Below are positions 1 to 12,000 of a DNA stretch of 64,000 nucleotides, piece after piece; the stretch's first letter is position 1; every line of letters starts with the position of its first letter. Made by a program: the position numbers and the translations under genes. Origin of the DNA: Saposhnikovia divaricata (taxonomy: Eukaryota; Streptophyta; Magnoliopsida; Apiales; Apiaceae). The stretch lies in assembly GCA_036435485.1 (NCBI GenBank), contig CM071599.1, positions 4,366,803 to 4,430,802 on the forward strand. The letters are read 5' to 3'. The notes under the pieces are model-generated. The model had not been told where the DNA came from, ran no database searches, and worked only from the letters and a program-made list of their open reading frames with translations.

Positions 1-305
1 GGATCTGTTCATATATTTTTACAAGTTGTGAATGCTCAAACTTCAAAAGTTATCCTCTAAGATACAAAATAGTTACTTCACATGCAACAAAGTGAGAACC
101 TAAGTTTGAGGAGGTGCCCTTCTAATCTAACTCTACTACATTCTACATTTAAAGCAGATGTGTAGAGGATCTCATTTAGCATGGACTGGAGTTGATAACT
201 TTTGACATGTTATCACACTTCTTTAGAGTCTAAAAATGCTAGCAACATAGATATGCAGCTACCGAATCTCGAGCATAAAGAGTGTAGAGGTCAACTATCA
301 AATAC

Positions 306-3300
306 CTTTGAAAAGAGATATAGTTGTGGGAGTCACAGTACTGACCCTTGGATCTGGTGGATCATCTTTTTTTATGCTAGTAGTATCCAGCAGAGCTGGA
401 ATGCTGTCAACAATGGCGACAGACAAGTTCTTTGTCAGTGACATTCTTGCTGCAAAAAAACGTAGCCACTCAACATGATTAATAGGCTTGTACTGCTGAA
501 ATTTCGAAAGCCGAAATTTTAAATGAATACATGACACAATTTTAAAGTTTAGGAAATATAATATAAGAATCACATGATATAGGACAATGGGCAAAGGTAG
601 AAGTAGAAAAGATATAGGTTCAGAAGCCTTCAGAACACACAAAACTGATTTCCTAGTAATGTTCTGAGCCAAAATGAAAGATTTTATCTCGAGTCCTGAT
701 ACAACCTAATCTAACATAAAATTGGCCTAGTCACTATCCACCTATTAAGAATATTAATAATTAACTATAACCCTGATAACACCTACAAAATTTCTAATAA
801 TTATTTACTGCCTAATATAATCAAATTTTATACTTATTAGATTATAAGCTAAACTCCAAAAAACAAAAAAAAAAACTATATTACACTAAAAAAAATATAT
901 ATAATATATTAATCTCCTATATCTTTCAACCTCATCAATACATATCTCAAGTGAAGCATTAACAATAGACACTTAAAAGGGGTTATGATCTTCACCACTT
1001 ACCTGAATCCTAGGACTTTACAAACACAACTTGCCCACATGAAACCTAATTCAAAAGAATATATAAGTACTGTAGGACCTTACATGTGTGCTAAGGTATG
1101 TTTGTTCAGTTAATTTAGTCGAACTATTGGATAAGGGTCAAATAATTGGAAACAAAGGGAGTATTATCAATCTTTACTGTTAACAAAAAAATGTACATCA
1201 TCATTTTTTATCATGCTAAAGGAAATTCATGCCCTGAACCTGAAGTGAGAAATTCTAACTAAGGGACAACTGAGGCATATGTCTCTTGGAAATTATAAAT
1301 ACAATTTAATAAATAACAATTAATACCAAAAATTATTCTATCCAGCAGATAAAAAAAAAAACAAATACCCAAATACCCAAATTAATAAGTAGTCCATATG
1401 CTTTTATCGAGCAGATAAAAAAAAAAGCTCTGAATTACAGTAAAAGCTTCAGCAAAAAAACACATATACCCAAAGAACAAGCTAAACCCATGCCAACCAT
1501 GCCACCTCCGATAATAGCAATGTCAAACTGTGGAGAAGAACTTTCATGTTCATCCTTGGCCCTACGGTCCTGAAATATTGAAGAATATATTACGCTTTGT
1601 GCACTGAGAACTAATAGCATAGATGTAATATTACCTAGTTCTGTGTCAAAACTATTAACAATTAAAAAAATATTAAAATACCACGATCTTCTATGCAAAG
1701 CTAGGTAACATATTTAATTATGTTGTACTAGAGTGCAATGGGATTATGTACAATACACTATGTAAAATGGTATCTGTGTATACAATGCGAACAAAAATTA
1801 CTTCAGGATGTGCAAGTATAGCTTCTTTAGGAATGTTGATGCAAAGAGATATGGAAAAATATATTCAAGAAAGAATAAGAAGCTTCCAGAAAACGATCAA
1901 GTTCAGTGAATATTCAGATTCATTAATAAGTTGATTGTATGGAGTTCAAAGGTCCCTTGAATTAAATACATTGAATGTTATCTAGTTAGAATCTTCCTAA
2001 GAAACCTATACATAATTGTAATCCGATTTGTTAAAGGCAGAGTTGAATGAATTAAGTTTAATTACTTTCTTGGGTGTGAGACCTAATTTTTATTACTTTC
2101 TTGGGTGTGAGACCTAAGCAATCTAGGTGTGAGGCCTAGCTTATACTCCCGTTATTTCATATTTCCGTTTATCTTCCCTCAGCTGTTCTACTAATTCAGT
2201 TTCTGAGTTGTTCGGTATTAGTCTTAAGCCCTGAGATATAAAGATCCCAACATATTGTTTTCTATGGTACACCGTAAAGATCCTTATGCCATTACACCAC
2301 TCATGAGTAGTGACAAGAAGACAACTACATTACAACATACTTTCTATGTATCTATCATATACATGAAGGTTGTTAATGTGGCAGTAGAACACTATAACAA
2401 TTTCTTTCAGTAGCAAGTGCATATCTTTCAATGCGGAAAATTGAAGAATAAATTCAATTATAATGCCCAGTTTTGATACTAGCGTCTATAACATAACAAT
2501 TTGAAACATACCTAGAAACAGAGGGCACAATGATTCTAATTACATAAAGATCATAAAGTAATGCAAAATTTAAAGTTCCAACAAATACAGTATAAAGAAA
2601 GCTGCAAGGCTAGAGGTAGCAAAACAACTAAAAATTCAATAATCATTCTCAACAAGCCTAAAACTATCTAGAACGATGCATATATATCGTTAATATTCTT
2701 ACATTGAAGAATAAACACAATTATAATGCCCAGTTTTGATACTAGCGTCTATAACATAACAATTTGAAACATGCCTAGAAACAGAGGGCACAATGATTCT
2801 AATTTCTTTCAGTAGCAAGTGCATATCTTTCAATGCGGAAAATTGAAGAATAAACACAATTATAATGCCCAGTTTTGATACTAGCGTCTATAACATAACA
2901 ATTTGAAACATACCTAGAAACAGAGGGCACAATGATTCTAATTACATAAAGATCATAAAGTAATGCAAAATTTAAAGTACCAACAAATACAGTATAAAGA
3001 AAGCAGCAAGGCTAGAGGTAGCAAAACAACTAAAAATTCAATAATCATTCTCAACAAGCCTAAAACTATCTAGAACGATGCATATATATCGTTAATATTC
3101 TTACATTGATCGCATCACTGCTGCTTGTACCAGACACATTCGAAGGGACACCACTGCAGAATGCCCTCCGCATAATTTTCGATCCATAACTGTTCAAAGC
3201 AATGTTCTTCGAAACCAACCTAATTCAGAAAGATTATTGTTAAACATTCCAGTTGCAAAAGTATAGCCAAAAACATAAGTGGCCCAATTTCATTAACATA

Positions 3301-4872
3301 CGGCAACAAGAGACTTGAAATCTCAATTTAATTACTCGATTTAATTATTATTTATTTAACAAAACAAAATCAACAATAACAATATTAAAAAAAAATCAAA
3401 ATGCAGTAAAATTGAAACCCAAATATACTAAAAACACTAATTGACCCAACATAATCTCAAGAAACCACAAAATCACTAAGCCCTAACACATGATATGCAC
3501 ATAAACATGTATGTATAGATACTTCAAATTTGCTATAAATCAACAGTGTTCTACTGTAATAAACTACTGCATGATTACTAAATTTAAAGAGATACAAAAA
3601 AAAAGACATACAAGTTTGTGTGTGTTAAAGAGTAAGACATACCTGTTCATGTTTGGAGCAAGTAGATTGTGTTTGATTTTCACTTGTCTTGCTGCACCAC
3701 TTTGATTTATAGCAGAGAGTGCCTTGAAAGGCAGAAAAGATGTTAAAATACCACGATCTTCTATGCAAAGCTAGGTAACATATTTAATTATGTTGTACAA
3801 GAGTGCAATGGGATTATGTACAATACACTACGTAAAATGGTATCTGTGTATACAATGCGAACAAAAATTACTTCAGGATGTGCAAGTATAGCTCTCTTTA
3901 AGAATGTTGATGCAAAGAGATATGGAAAAATATATTCAAGAAAGAAAAAGAAGCTTCCGGAAAATGAGCAAGTTCAGTGAACATTCAGATTCATTAATAA
4001 GTTGATTGTATGGAGTCCTAAAATTTATTTAACAAGTCTAGAAACTTCTTAGGAGTTCAAAGGTCCCTTAAATTAAATACATTAAATGTTATCTAGTTAG
4101 AATCTTCCTAAGAAACCTATATATAATTGTAATCAGATTTGTTAAAGGCAGAGTTGATTGAATTAAGTTTTATTACTTTCTTGGGTGTGATACCTAAGCA
4201 ATCTAGGTGTGAGGCCTAGCTTATACTCCCGTTATTTCATATTTCCGTTTATCTTCTCTCAGCTGTTCTACTTATTCAGTTTCTGAGTTGTCTAGTAATA
4301 GTCTTAAGCGCTGAGATACAAACATCCCAATATATTGTTTTCTATGCCATTACACCACTCGTGAGTAGTGACAAGAAGACAACTACATTACAACATACTT
4401 TCTATGTATCTATCATATACATGAAGGTTGTTAATGTGGCAGTAGAACACTATAACAATTTCATTCAGTAGCAAGTGCATATCTTTCAATGCGGAAAATT
4501 GAAGAATAAACACAATTATAATGCCCAGTTTTGATACTAGCGTCTATAACATAACAATTTGCAACATACCTAGAAACAGAGGACACAATGATTCTAATTA
4601 CATAAAGATCATAAAGTAATGCAAAATTTAAAGTTCCAACAAATATAAAGAAAGCTGCAAGGCTAGAGGTAGCAAAACAACTAAAAATTCAACAATCATT
4701 CTCAAAAAGCCTAAAACTATCTAGAATGATGCATATATATATCGTTAATATTCTTACATTGATCGCATCACTGCTGCTTGTACCAGACACATTCGAAGGG
4801 ACACCACTGCAGAATGTCCTCCGCATAATTTTCGATCCATAACTGTTCAAAGCAATGTTCTTCGAAACCAAC
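306..4872 (-). CDS. COQ6: Ubiquinone biosynthesis monooxygenase COQ6, 5' exons (gene runs off the left edge)
   Basis: COQ6 is a mitochondrial flavin-dependent monooxygenase that hydroxylates the ring of a coenzyme Q precursor. Exons read on the minus strand: presequence exon, present twice (4872-4758 and 3219-3105, 115 nt each); FAD-binding exon 1569-1470; exon 449-306. All borders are GT-AG and phases agree. The FAD exon encodes FDIAIIGGGMVGMGLACSL, the N-terminal dinucleotide-binding GxGxxG fold. Exon 449-306 encodes KKDDPPDPRVSTVTP, a segment I recognise from plant COQ6. The presequence exon is basic and Ser-rich (SKIMRRAFCSG), like a mitochondrial targeting peptide. The two presequence exons cannot both be used, because 115 nt would shift the frame. 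A possible own start is the Met of MNR/MNK at 3650-3648 or 5293-5291. The remaining exons lie outside the window. Family identity is firm; the transcript structure is inferred. Confidence 0.82.
2401..3110. repeat. Nested tandem duplication inside unit A
   Basis: The block starting TTTCTTTCAGTAGCAAGTGC occurs at about 2401 and again at about 2803 (offset ~402). A shorter piece around TTATAATGCCCAGTTTTGAT occurs three times (near 2457, 2719 and 2859). Unit B has it once, near 4517. All of it is intronic to COQ6. Confidence 0.8.
3643..3739 (-). pseudogene. Truncated duplicate of the rps1/COQ6 junction exon
   Basis: This is the duplicate of the last ~97 nt of the rps1-derived exon. It reads LPFKALSAINQSGAARQ and then MNR, followed by a strong donor (AG then GTATGT). 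The rps1 coding part upstream is absent because the duplication begins here. It could supply a separate first exon and start codon (Met at 3650) for COQ6, using the downstream exon 3219-3105. It has Phe after LP, as the native mitochondrial protein does, where the full-length copy has Ser. Confidence 0.6.
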
Positions 4873-5285
4873 CTAATTCAGAAAGATTATTGTTAAACAT
4901 TCCAGTTGCAAAAGTATAGCCAAAAATATAAGTGGCCCAATTTCATTAACATAGGGCAACAAAAGACTTGAAATCTCGTTTTAATTATTATTTATTTATC
5001 AAAACAAAATCAACAATAACAATATTAAAAAAAATCAAAATGCAGTAAAATCGAAACCCAAATATACTAAAAACACTAATTGACCCAACATAATCTCAAG
5101 AAACCACAAAATCACTAAGCCCTAACACAAGATATGCACATAAACATGTATGTATAGATACTTCAAATTTGCTATAAATCAACAGTGTTCTACTGTAATA
5201 AACTACTACTACATGATTACTAAATTTAAAGAGATACAAAAAAAAAGGACATACATGTTTGTGTGTGTTAAAGAGTAAGACGTAC

Positions 5286-5893
5286 TTGTTCATGTTTGCA
5301 GCAAGTAGATTGTGTTTGATTTTCCCTTGTCTTGCTGCACCACTTTGATTTACAGCGGAGAGTGCCTTGGAAGGCAGAAAAGTAAGAAAGCCTGCGATGG
5401 CTACTGAATAACCTCCTTTGATTTTACGACAAATAAGGCCTTTTACATTTGCATTGGTTGGCCAAATCTTGTTGAGTTTGATCCAAGCTCGGTTTTGTCT
5501 GAATCTTCGTGGAAGAAGAAGAAGCGGTTCACCAGGCACTACATCTGTGGACCCCACCAATTTCTTAAACCTGGCGGCTGCTCGCTCTTTGGTCAGTGCT
5601 TCACCGGCCACAAGATCGATGAAGAATCTCTCCAAGACATGCTTTTTGATCGGCGATTCACCGGCCGGCACTAGATCCAGGTATCCCACCTGATTCTCAA
5701 ACCTGGTGGTGGTTGGGTTGATTGGCACTCGTGTAAGCGCATCTTGCATACAAATTCGGGGGCTCCCAACTCCTGCATCCATCAAGAAATTGCCTTCCCT
5801 TAAGCGTAAAACTTCAGACTTTAAGGCGTTTCCACTAGATAACAACAAACTTGAATTACATCTTCGAAATGATCGACTCAAATAGATGGTCAT
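5286..5893 (-). CDS. rps1: Nuclear copy of mitochondrial ribosomal protein S1, spliced in frame to COQ6
   Basis: The minus-strand ORF from ATG 5893 matches plant mitochondrial RPS1, a small-subunit ribosomal protein normally encoded in mitochondrial DNA. Recognisable stretches are MTIYLSRSF at the N terminus, VGSPRICMQDALTRVPIN (residues 42-59), RFFIDLVAGEALTKERAAAR (89-108) and the start of the S1 RNA-binding fold, KGGYSVAIAGFLTFLP (159-174). After residue 174 the usual mitochondrial C terminus is missing and is replaced by a basic linker ending in MNK. A donor follows (exon end 5286, phase 2), and the next exon is the COQ6 presequence exon at 4872, in frame. The native N terminus is rich in Ser, Arg and Leu and could itself serve for import. 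If the intron is retained, the ORF runs on to a stop at 5096. Alternatives: an independent RPS1 gene with an unrelated tail, or a decayed transfer. The 200-codon open frame and the in-frame splice argue against random decay. Confidence 0.8.
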
Positions 5894-6690
5894 CGTAAGC
5901 TAGCTAGCTATTTATTTTCCTCCTCTTCCTATTGATATCAGAAGCATCCAGCAGCGCCACCACGCCAATAGAATTAAGCTACCTATACATAGGGTTTTGT
6001 GTTATGTGTTTTTTATAAAAAGAGAGAGTAATTTACCTTTTATATTCTTTTGGTTTTGGAGTTTTACATTTAGGTTCAATAGTTTTAGAATGAACCCATT
6101 TTGTATCTCAGGCAGTATCCCTAATATATTTCGTTAAAATTGGCCATCATCGATAACCCGTGTCATCCTCTAGCAATTGCTATAAATTCTGTATAATTTT
6201 ACGATTTAAGGATATTTTTTAATATAATTGCACCTTTTAGGTTCATACATATTATAATATCAATATTTTAATTTATGTATTATTTTATTTATGTATAGAT
6301 CAAATGAGCATAAAAAAGGATGTTTTATAGCATATAAATATATTGTATAGGTTATAACACAATTTCTTTTAGAACAATGATAAAAAGACATATCATCAAT
6401 GTGAATAATACTCATCATACAATACTTTCCAGATAAAATTAGTACGCTCCTTAATATTTATTTCTTTAAATATCTCATCAAGATATATAAGTCGCATAGA
6501 ATTATAATCCGAAATTACGAGAGGGCTGATTCCCAATACCAACATGATTTCATATATTGTTTGCATAAATATTAAAGGGATTGTGCTTTTGTAATTTTTA
6601 AACATATAGAAATATTATCGTAAGTTCACAACCATTAAAATGACGCTTTTTGCACTTGTCTTGTGGTTTAATTTATAGTAATAGATAGAT
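5894..6690. other. Upstream region of the rps1-COQ6 locus, no gene seen
   Basis: This stretch should hold the promoter of the minus-strand rps1-COQ6 transcript. It is AT-rich away from the gene. A 69-codon minus-strand ORF at 6396-6605 has no family I recognise, and I do not call it a gene. I see no clear TATA box or repeat borders. Confidence 0.4.
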
Positions 6691-7255
6691 TGTGTACCAT
6701 ATTGTGAAACCTAAAATATAATATTTTTAAAATAATATGAGTTACCATTATTTTTACTAAAAAATTGAAATAATAGCAAAATAAGATAATGGAGAGGTCG
6801 GGTTTGTGTAAAAGGTTTATTAATTCAAAATAGTAAAGTCCATGCAGCACAAAGGTTAGTAGGATAAATTGTGTAGAGGAGGTTCTAGGTAGGATTCACC
6901 ATAAAAATAAAATTTACTAATTTTTTCCATTTAAATAAGAGAGTGAAATTTCATGTAATTTTATAACTTGTAAGGGTATAATCGTAATTTCATAGAGGAT
7001 TTATTGGCTCAAAAAACCCCTAAAAATCCCCTTGTTCTATTATTATATGTAGAAAGAATGGATGGATGTGTACCATATTGTGAAATTTAAAATATAATAT
7101 TTTTAAATAATAGTAAAAATAAGATAATGGCGAGGTCGGGTTTATGTAAAAGATTTTTTAACTCAAAACAAAAAAGTTCATGTAGCACAGTGGTTGGTAG
7201 GATAACTTGTGTAGAGGAGGTTCTAGGTTCGATTCACCACAAAAACTCATTATTA
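6691..7255 (+). repeat. Pair of tRNA-derived SINE-like repeats
   Basis: Two related copies (about 6691-6905 and 7069-7255) share the sequence around GTGTACCATATTGTGAAA and GTGTAGAGGAGGTTCTAGG. The second has an A-box-like TAGCACAGTGG (7183-7193) and a B-box-like GGTTCGATTC (7226-7235), the internal polymerase III promoter pattern of plant tRNA-derived SINEs. The first copy has a mutated B box. The second abuts the truncated copia element. Confidence 0.55.
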
Positions 7256-7259
7256 GTGC

Positions 7260-8191
7260 AAACAGCTCTACAAATGAGAAGCTGTATGAGAAATTCTCTA
7301 AGCTCATGCAGAGCAGATATGAGCATGATGGGAGAGTTGACATTCTTTCTTGGGTTGCAAGTTAGTCAGAGGAAGGATGTTATCTTTATCAGTCAAACCA
7401 AGTACATCAAGGAACTATTGAGGAAGTTTGACTTAGAAGACTGCTCACCTGCAAAGACTCCCATGGCCACTGCCACCAAATTGGATGAAGATGCTAAAGG
7501 CAAGAAAGTAGATATCTCGGTCTACAAAGGCATGGTTGGATCTCTACTCTATCTCACTGCAAGTAGGCCAGACATCATGTTTGCTACATGCTTGTGTGCA
7601 AGGTTTCAATCAAATCCAAAAGAGTCACATTTGATTGCTATAAAGAGGATCTTTAGATATCTGATGGGCACTCCAAACTTGGGTTTATGGTATCCTAAGG
7701 ACACAGGGTTCAGTCTGGTTGGTTATTCTGATGCTGATTATGCTGGATGCAGAGTGGATAGGAAAAGCACCTCAGGTAGCTGCCAGTTTCTTGGACAAAG
7801 ATTAGTCTCTTGGTACAGCAAGAAACAACAATCTGTGTCAACTTCCACAGCTGAGGCTGAATACATAGCTGCTGGAAGTTGTTGTGCTCAAGTGCTTTGG
7901 ATTAGAAATCAACTTAGAGATTATGGACTTGTGTTGAAAAGAATTCCAATCATGTGTGACAACACAAGTGCAATCTCTATAGTTGCCAATCATATCAATC
8001 ATTCTAGGACAAAACACATTGACATCAGATATCATTACATTAGGGAGCATGCAACTAATGGAACCATTGAGTTGCATTATGTCCCTACAGATAAACAGTT
8101 AACAGATATATTCACTAAGCCATTGGATGAAGCCACATTCACAAGGTTGGTTAGTGAGATTGGAATGCTGAATTCTTTAGAATCTGGCTAA
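7260..8191 (+). pseudogene. Copia pol remnant: end of reverse transcriptase plus RNase H
   Basis: Translation gives the RT tail (MGELTFFLGLQVSQRKD), the connection (YKGMVGSLLYLTASRPDI) and a full RNase H region with GYSDADYAGCRVDRKSTSG, STAEAEYIAA and LTDIFTKPLDEATF. From about 7322 to the stop at 8191 the frame is open. Upstream, a small deletion shifts the frame within the Glu-Lys-Leu region before MSMMGEL. The open frame appears to start at ATG 7127, but that Met lies in the SINE-like repeat and is not a real start. Without integrase and most of RT it cannot act on its own. Confidence 0.88.
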
Positions 8192-9038
8192 GTGAAAATA
8201 TCAACTAGATTGTTGCAGCAATAAAGACTTACTTTATCTAAATTCTCAATATTTTTGAAGTAAGTGTTGGCTGAAATATGATTTATAAATATTTCAAATT
8301 TGTTGCATATGTTGAAAAATCATATTATGTCAACTTGAAATTTTTATGAAATTTTGAGAAAATCACTATTTAATTTGTTAGAATATTCTTCATAGAATAT
8401 GTCTGGTGAATTTTAAAAGATAGTGAAAATTGAATTTTTATGAGTGAAAAGAATATTTCGATAGGTCAGACTTCTCTAATGATTCACTGCTTGACATCTC
8501 TAACAAGTCTCCTTGGAGCACTCTCGAGTTCTCGAATAGAGTCTTTTAGAGATATCGAATGGAGGTATTCTTGACTTCTCGAACATGGTAATTGAGTTCT
8601 CTAGTGACTGAGTTCTTGAATACTGTATTTGAGTTCTCGAATCATTTGAAAAGATTGAATTCTCGCTGAATTTCAACTGATTTTGGATTTTTGTCTAAAA
8701 ACTTTAATTCACTCATAAAAATATTTTTTATTTAATTTAGAATTATTTCTAAGTTAGATAACTGCCAACTGTGAGTTACACCCTGCTTGAGTTGTCGAAT
8801 AAGCCTTTCTTGACTTATCGAATAGTTGATTTCTACTTCTCGAATGCCTGACTTGTCGATACAAAACATACATCTAATCGACAATTCAAGTACTTCATAC
8901 TTATACAATTCTAAATCTATTCATTTCATTTCATTCGATTTCTCAAGCATCTAAAGTTCCAAAATCTCTGAAAACCCTAACTTCAAAAGCTAAATTTCTT
9001 CTTCGAACTTCATTCTCTTCTCTCTTTTCTCTGTACCC
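8192..9038. other. Non-coding gap of the copia element, with repeated TTCTCGAA motifs
   Basis: There is no coding signal between RNase H and the extra ORF. The stretch 8460-8880 carries the motif TTCTCGAA at least four times (in GAGTTCTCGAAT and similar contexts). It is the same palindrome family as in the LTR at 14272-14660. The gap ends with a C/T-rich leader before ATG 9039. Confidence 0.5.
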
Positions 9039-12000
9039 ATGGCAACTGTGAAATTCAACACCAACTTCATCGCTCTCTCAAGTGATGTCGAAGCTCCAAA
9101 TGCTAACTACAAGTTCTTTGTATAATGGATGTCTGAATCATATATCAAAGGAGCACTTACGGCCAACCCAACTCTGTATCTAGACATTCTAGAACAGTTT
9201 TGGAACACTACAATTACTGAAACCGTTGCTCTTGAAGATGGCAGTCTGGGTTATGTCATAAACTCCAAAGTTCTAGGTAAAGAGTTTAACATCACCTCTG
9301 AGGACATGAGTAAAGCCTTGGGTCTTCACCAGAATGAATACAACAAACTAGTAACAGATGACCAACTGGTGGAATTCTTTGACCTAATAAAGTACTTAGA
9401 CACCATCAAAGTTGGAACCCTGAAAAGGGCGCATCTGAGGAAAGAGTGGAGCTATGTGTTTGCCACACTCCTGCACGTATTCAGTGGAAGGAAATCCAGC
9501 TATGACCAACTGAGTGCACCTGTTCAACAGATAGGGTACTCCTTGGCCTTTGACAGAAGGATAGATGTTGGAAAGCTCATAATGCAGGAGCTCTATGGAA
9601 AACTTGGTAAGAACACAACCAAGAGAGGTAATGATATCTTCTTTCCCAGATTCATTCAGTCTGTACTTAATTATTTAGATAAGAATTTGGCTGATTTACC
9701 TGGTTTAGATAAAACTAGAATAGGCTACCCTAGGTCCATGACCAAACTTATTTTTGGTAATTTGGATACTTGGAATGATGTGGATGTTAGGCTTGTAATA
9801 ACCCCTCATATGCAGAGGTTATTTGAGTCTTACCCCCACAACATGCCAACATTTGCCTCTAAATCTGAGTTAGCCAGGCCCAAGCAAGTAGAACAAAATG
9901 CTAACCCAGGGCCTGCTAACCAACCCCCTTAACCAAACACTCTACCAAACACAGAGCCACTTGCATCATCCTCTCAACAGGGTGGTGTTAGTAAAAAGGA
10001 GAAGAAGAAGAGAAAACGGATTGAATCTGAACCCTTGAATATCTTGACAGAAGCAGCATTGCCTATAGAATTAGGTCTAGAGAGTGAGGAACCTGAGTCA
10101 CCCTTACAGAGACCAAAGAAGAAGAAATCCAAAGCCACCTCTTCTGTCACACAAATGGATGAAGTTGTAAAATCAGGGGCAAACAGCTCACTAGATGTAT
10201 ACTCTCAACAGGGTGCATCTATAGAATCAAACATCCTCCCCAATGCACCTACTTGTACTGAGTCAGCACAAGGGAGTGATAAGGCTGTCATAACACTGAG
10301 TGGAGAGCACATCACACTTGAAACTCCCTCTATTCCTCAGGGGGAGTTGCCAAAATCAAATCTACAAGACACTTATCTTCCAGAATCTACATCTCAAATT
10401 TCTTTGAAGCCTGCAACTCAAGCAATTGAGGAGCAAGGCATTGATCACCAAGAATTTTCTTCTCTTGGTGAGCCAATGGACTCAAGTGACTTAGTGCATG
10501 ATACTTTGCTCACTACCCAGGAACCACATTTAGATGGTGAGGGAATGCAAGCTGGGGCATATCCTAATGACACCATCACAAACACAGAGGATTCACTAGT
10601 TTTCACTAGAGACTCTGTGCCTGTGTCAACTACTGTTGTAACTCATCCCACTTCTGTGGAGACAACAGTAGTAGAGTCATTCCATCCGGTTACAGAAGTT
10701 GCATCTGTAACTGAGGAGTCTAGCTTGCCTAGCTTTAGCTCTGACTTCATGTCACAATGGCTGAAGCCTGTGCAACACGACAGTGCTTCAGGATCAGAGT
10801 CTGTTCCACCACAATTGACGGTCGAAGCACTTCAAAGCTTAGTTGTGGATCAGATTCCCGAGTTTGTCAAGATTGCACAACATCTAGTTACCTCAAACAT
10901 GCCAAATCCTCAATATGAAGCCATTCTGCTATGCCATAAGAAAGATGTGGAGATGCAAAAGGAGAAAATAGCAAATGAGGCTGAAAGATATGGTAATGTA
11001 GATGCTTGGTTGCAAGGGAAATATGACATTCCTCTTTCAGATGGTCTTCAGTACATCAAAGAAGAGTACATCACTTCACTAGGGTCCAATTCCAAGTCTC
11101 TCATCCCTAGTGATGTGTATGAAGCAATGAATGACACCTACAAGGGAATTCTAAAGGCTGCACACTATCTTGGTAAGGGCCTCAAGACAGAAGTTAATGA
11201 AGTATGTGCAGCCACAATCAAAGAGGTGCAGGTAATAAAAATGGCCTTTGATGCCAAATTCCCTTAATTGGACAATGTTCTCAAGGATATTCAACTCTGC
11301 AAGTCTGAATGCATCAAAATGGACAACTCAATGCTATTGGTTCAAGGGTCTGTCAAAAGTATGGCTACTCACATGGAAAAATTGTCAACTCAAACAATAG
11401 AAGCCAATGCAGCCCTTAAAGTTCTTTTTGCCAACCAATATGGTGATAAATTGGTGACTGATGTTCCTCTCCATGACATGACCAAGCCTGAGGTGCAGAG
11501 ACTCAAGGATCAATCTCTCTCTGGTTCCAAGGTCACTGAGTTATTCACCAAGGTGGATACTCTTGAAAAGGAGGTGGTCTCTCTCAAACAATCAAATGCT
11601 CATCTTATAGACACAGTTGCCACCCTCTCTGAGTAGTTGGACACTCAAGCCACCACCACGGTTAATGTCCTTCTTCACCAACAACAGATGCTGTCTGCAA
11701 TGATGAAGCACATGGGGCTCTCTCTTCCTGATGAATCTGCCAATCGCACATCTTCCAACCCAAAGGCCACTACTCCAGCCTCTGTGCCTGACAACAAGCC
11801 TAAGGGGGAGAGGACCTTAAGTAACTCAAAACCTGAGGGGGAGAGACCTAAAGAGGAGAGACCTAAGGAGAGAGGCATTACCATAACTGAGGGTGGTCAT
11901 CCAAGAACTTCAAAAGCTACAACCCATGTTCCAGGCAAAGGGAAAGCCAAAATTGATGAACCTCCAACTACTCTGCCAGTTGTTACTTATCCACTTGTGC

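Larger units (their letters stand above)
1671..5382. repeat. Tandem segmental duplication of the COQ6 5' region
   Basis: Unit A is about 1671-3740 and unit B about 3741-5382. They are near-identical across introns and exons, for example TAAAATACCACGATCTTC at 1674 and 3744. Unit A is about 430 bp longer because it contains its own tandem duplication (see 2401-3110). Each unit holds one COQ6 presequence exon and the rps1/COQ6 junction exon, but only unit B is attached to the full rps1 sequence. Confidence 0.88.

Noticed and set aside
5418..5693. Plus-strand ORF of 91 codons
   Set aside because: Antisense shadow of the rps1-derived exon on the minus strand.
6396..6605. 69-codon minus-strand ORF upstream of rps1-COQ6
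   Set aside because: AT-rich chance-length frame without recognisable features.
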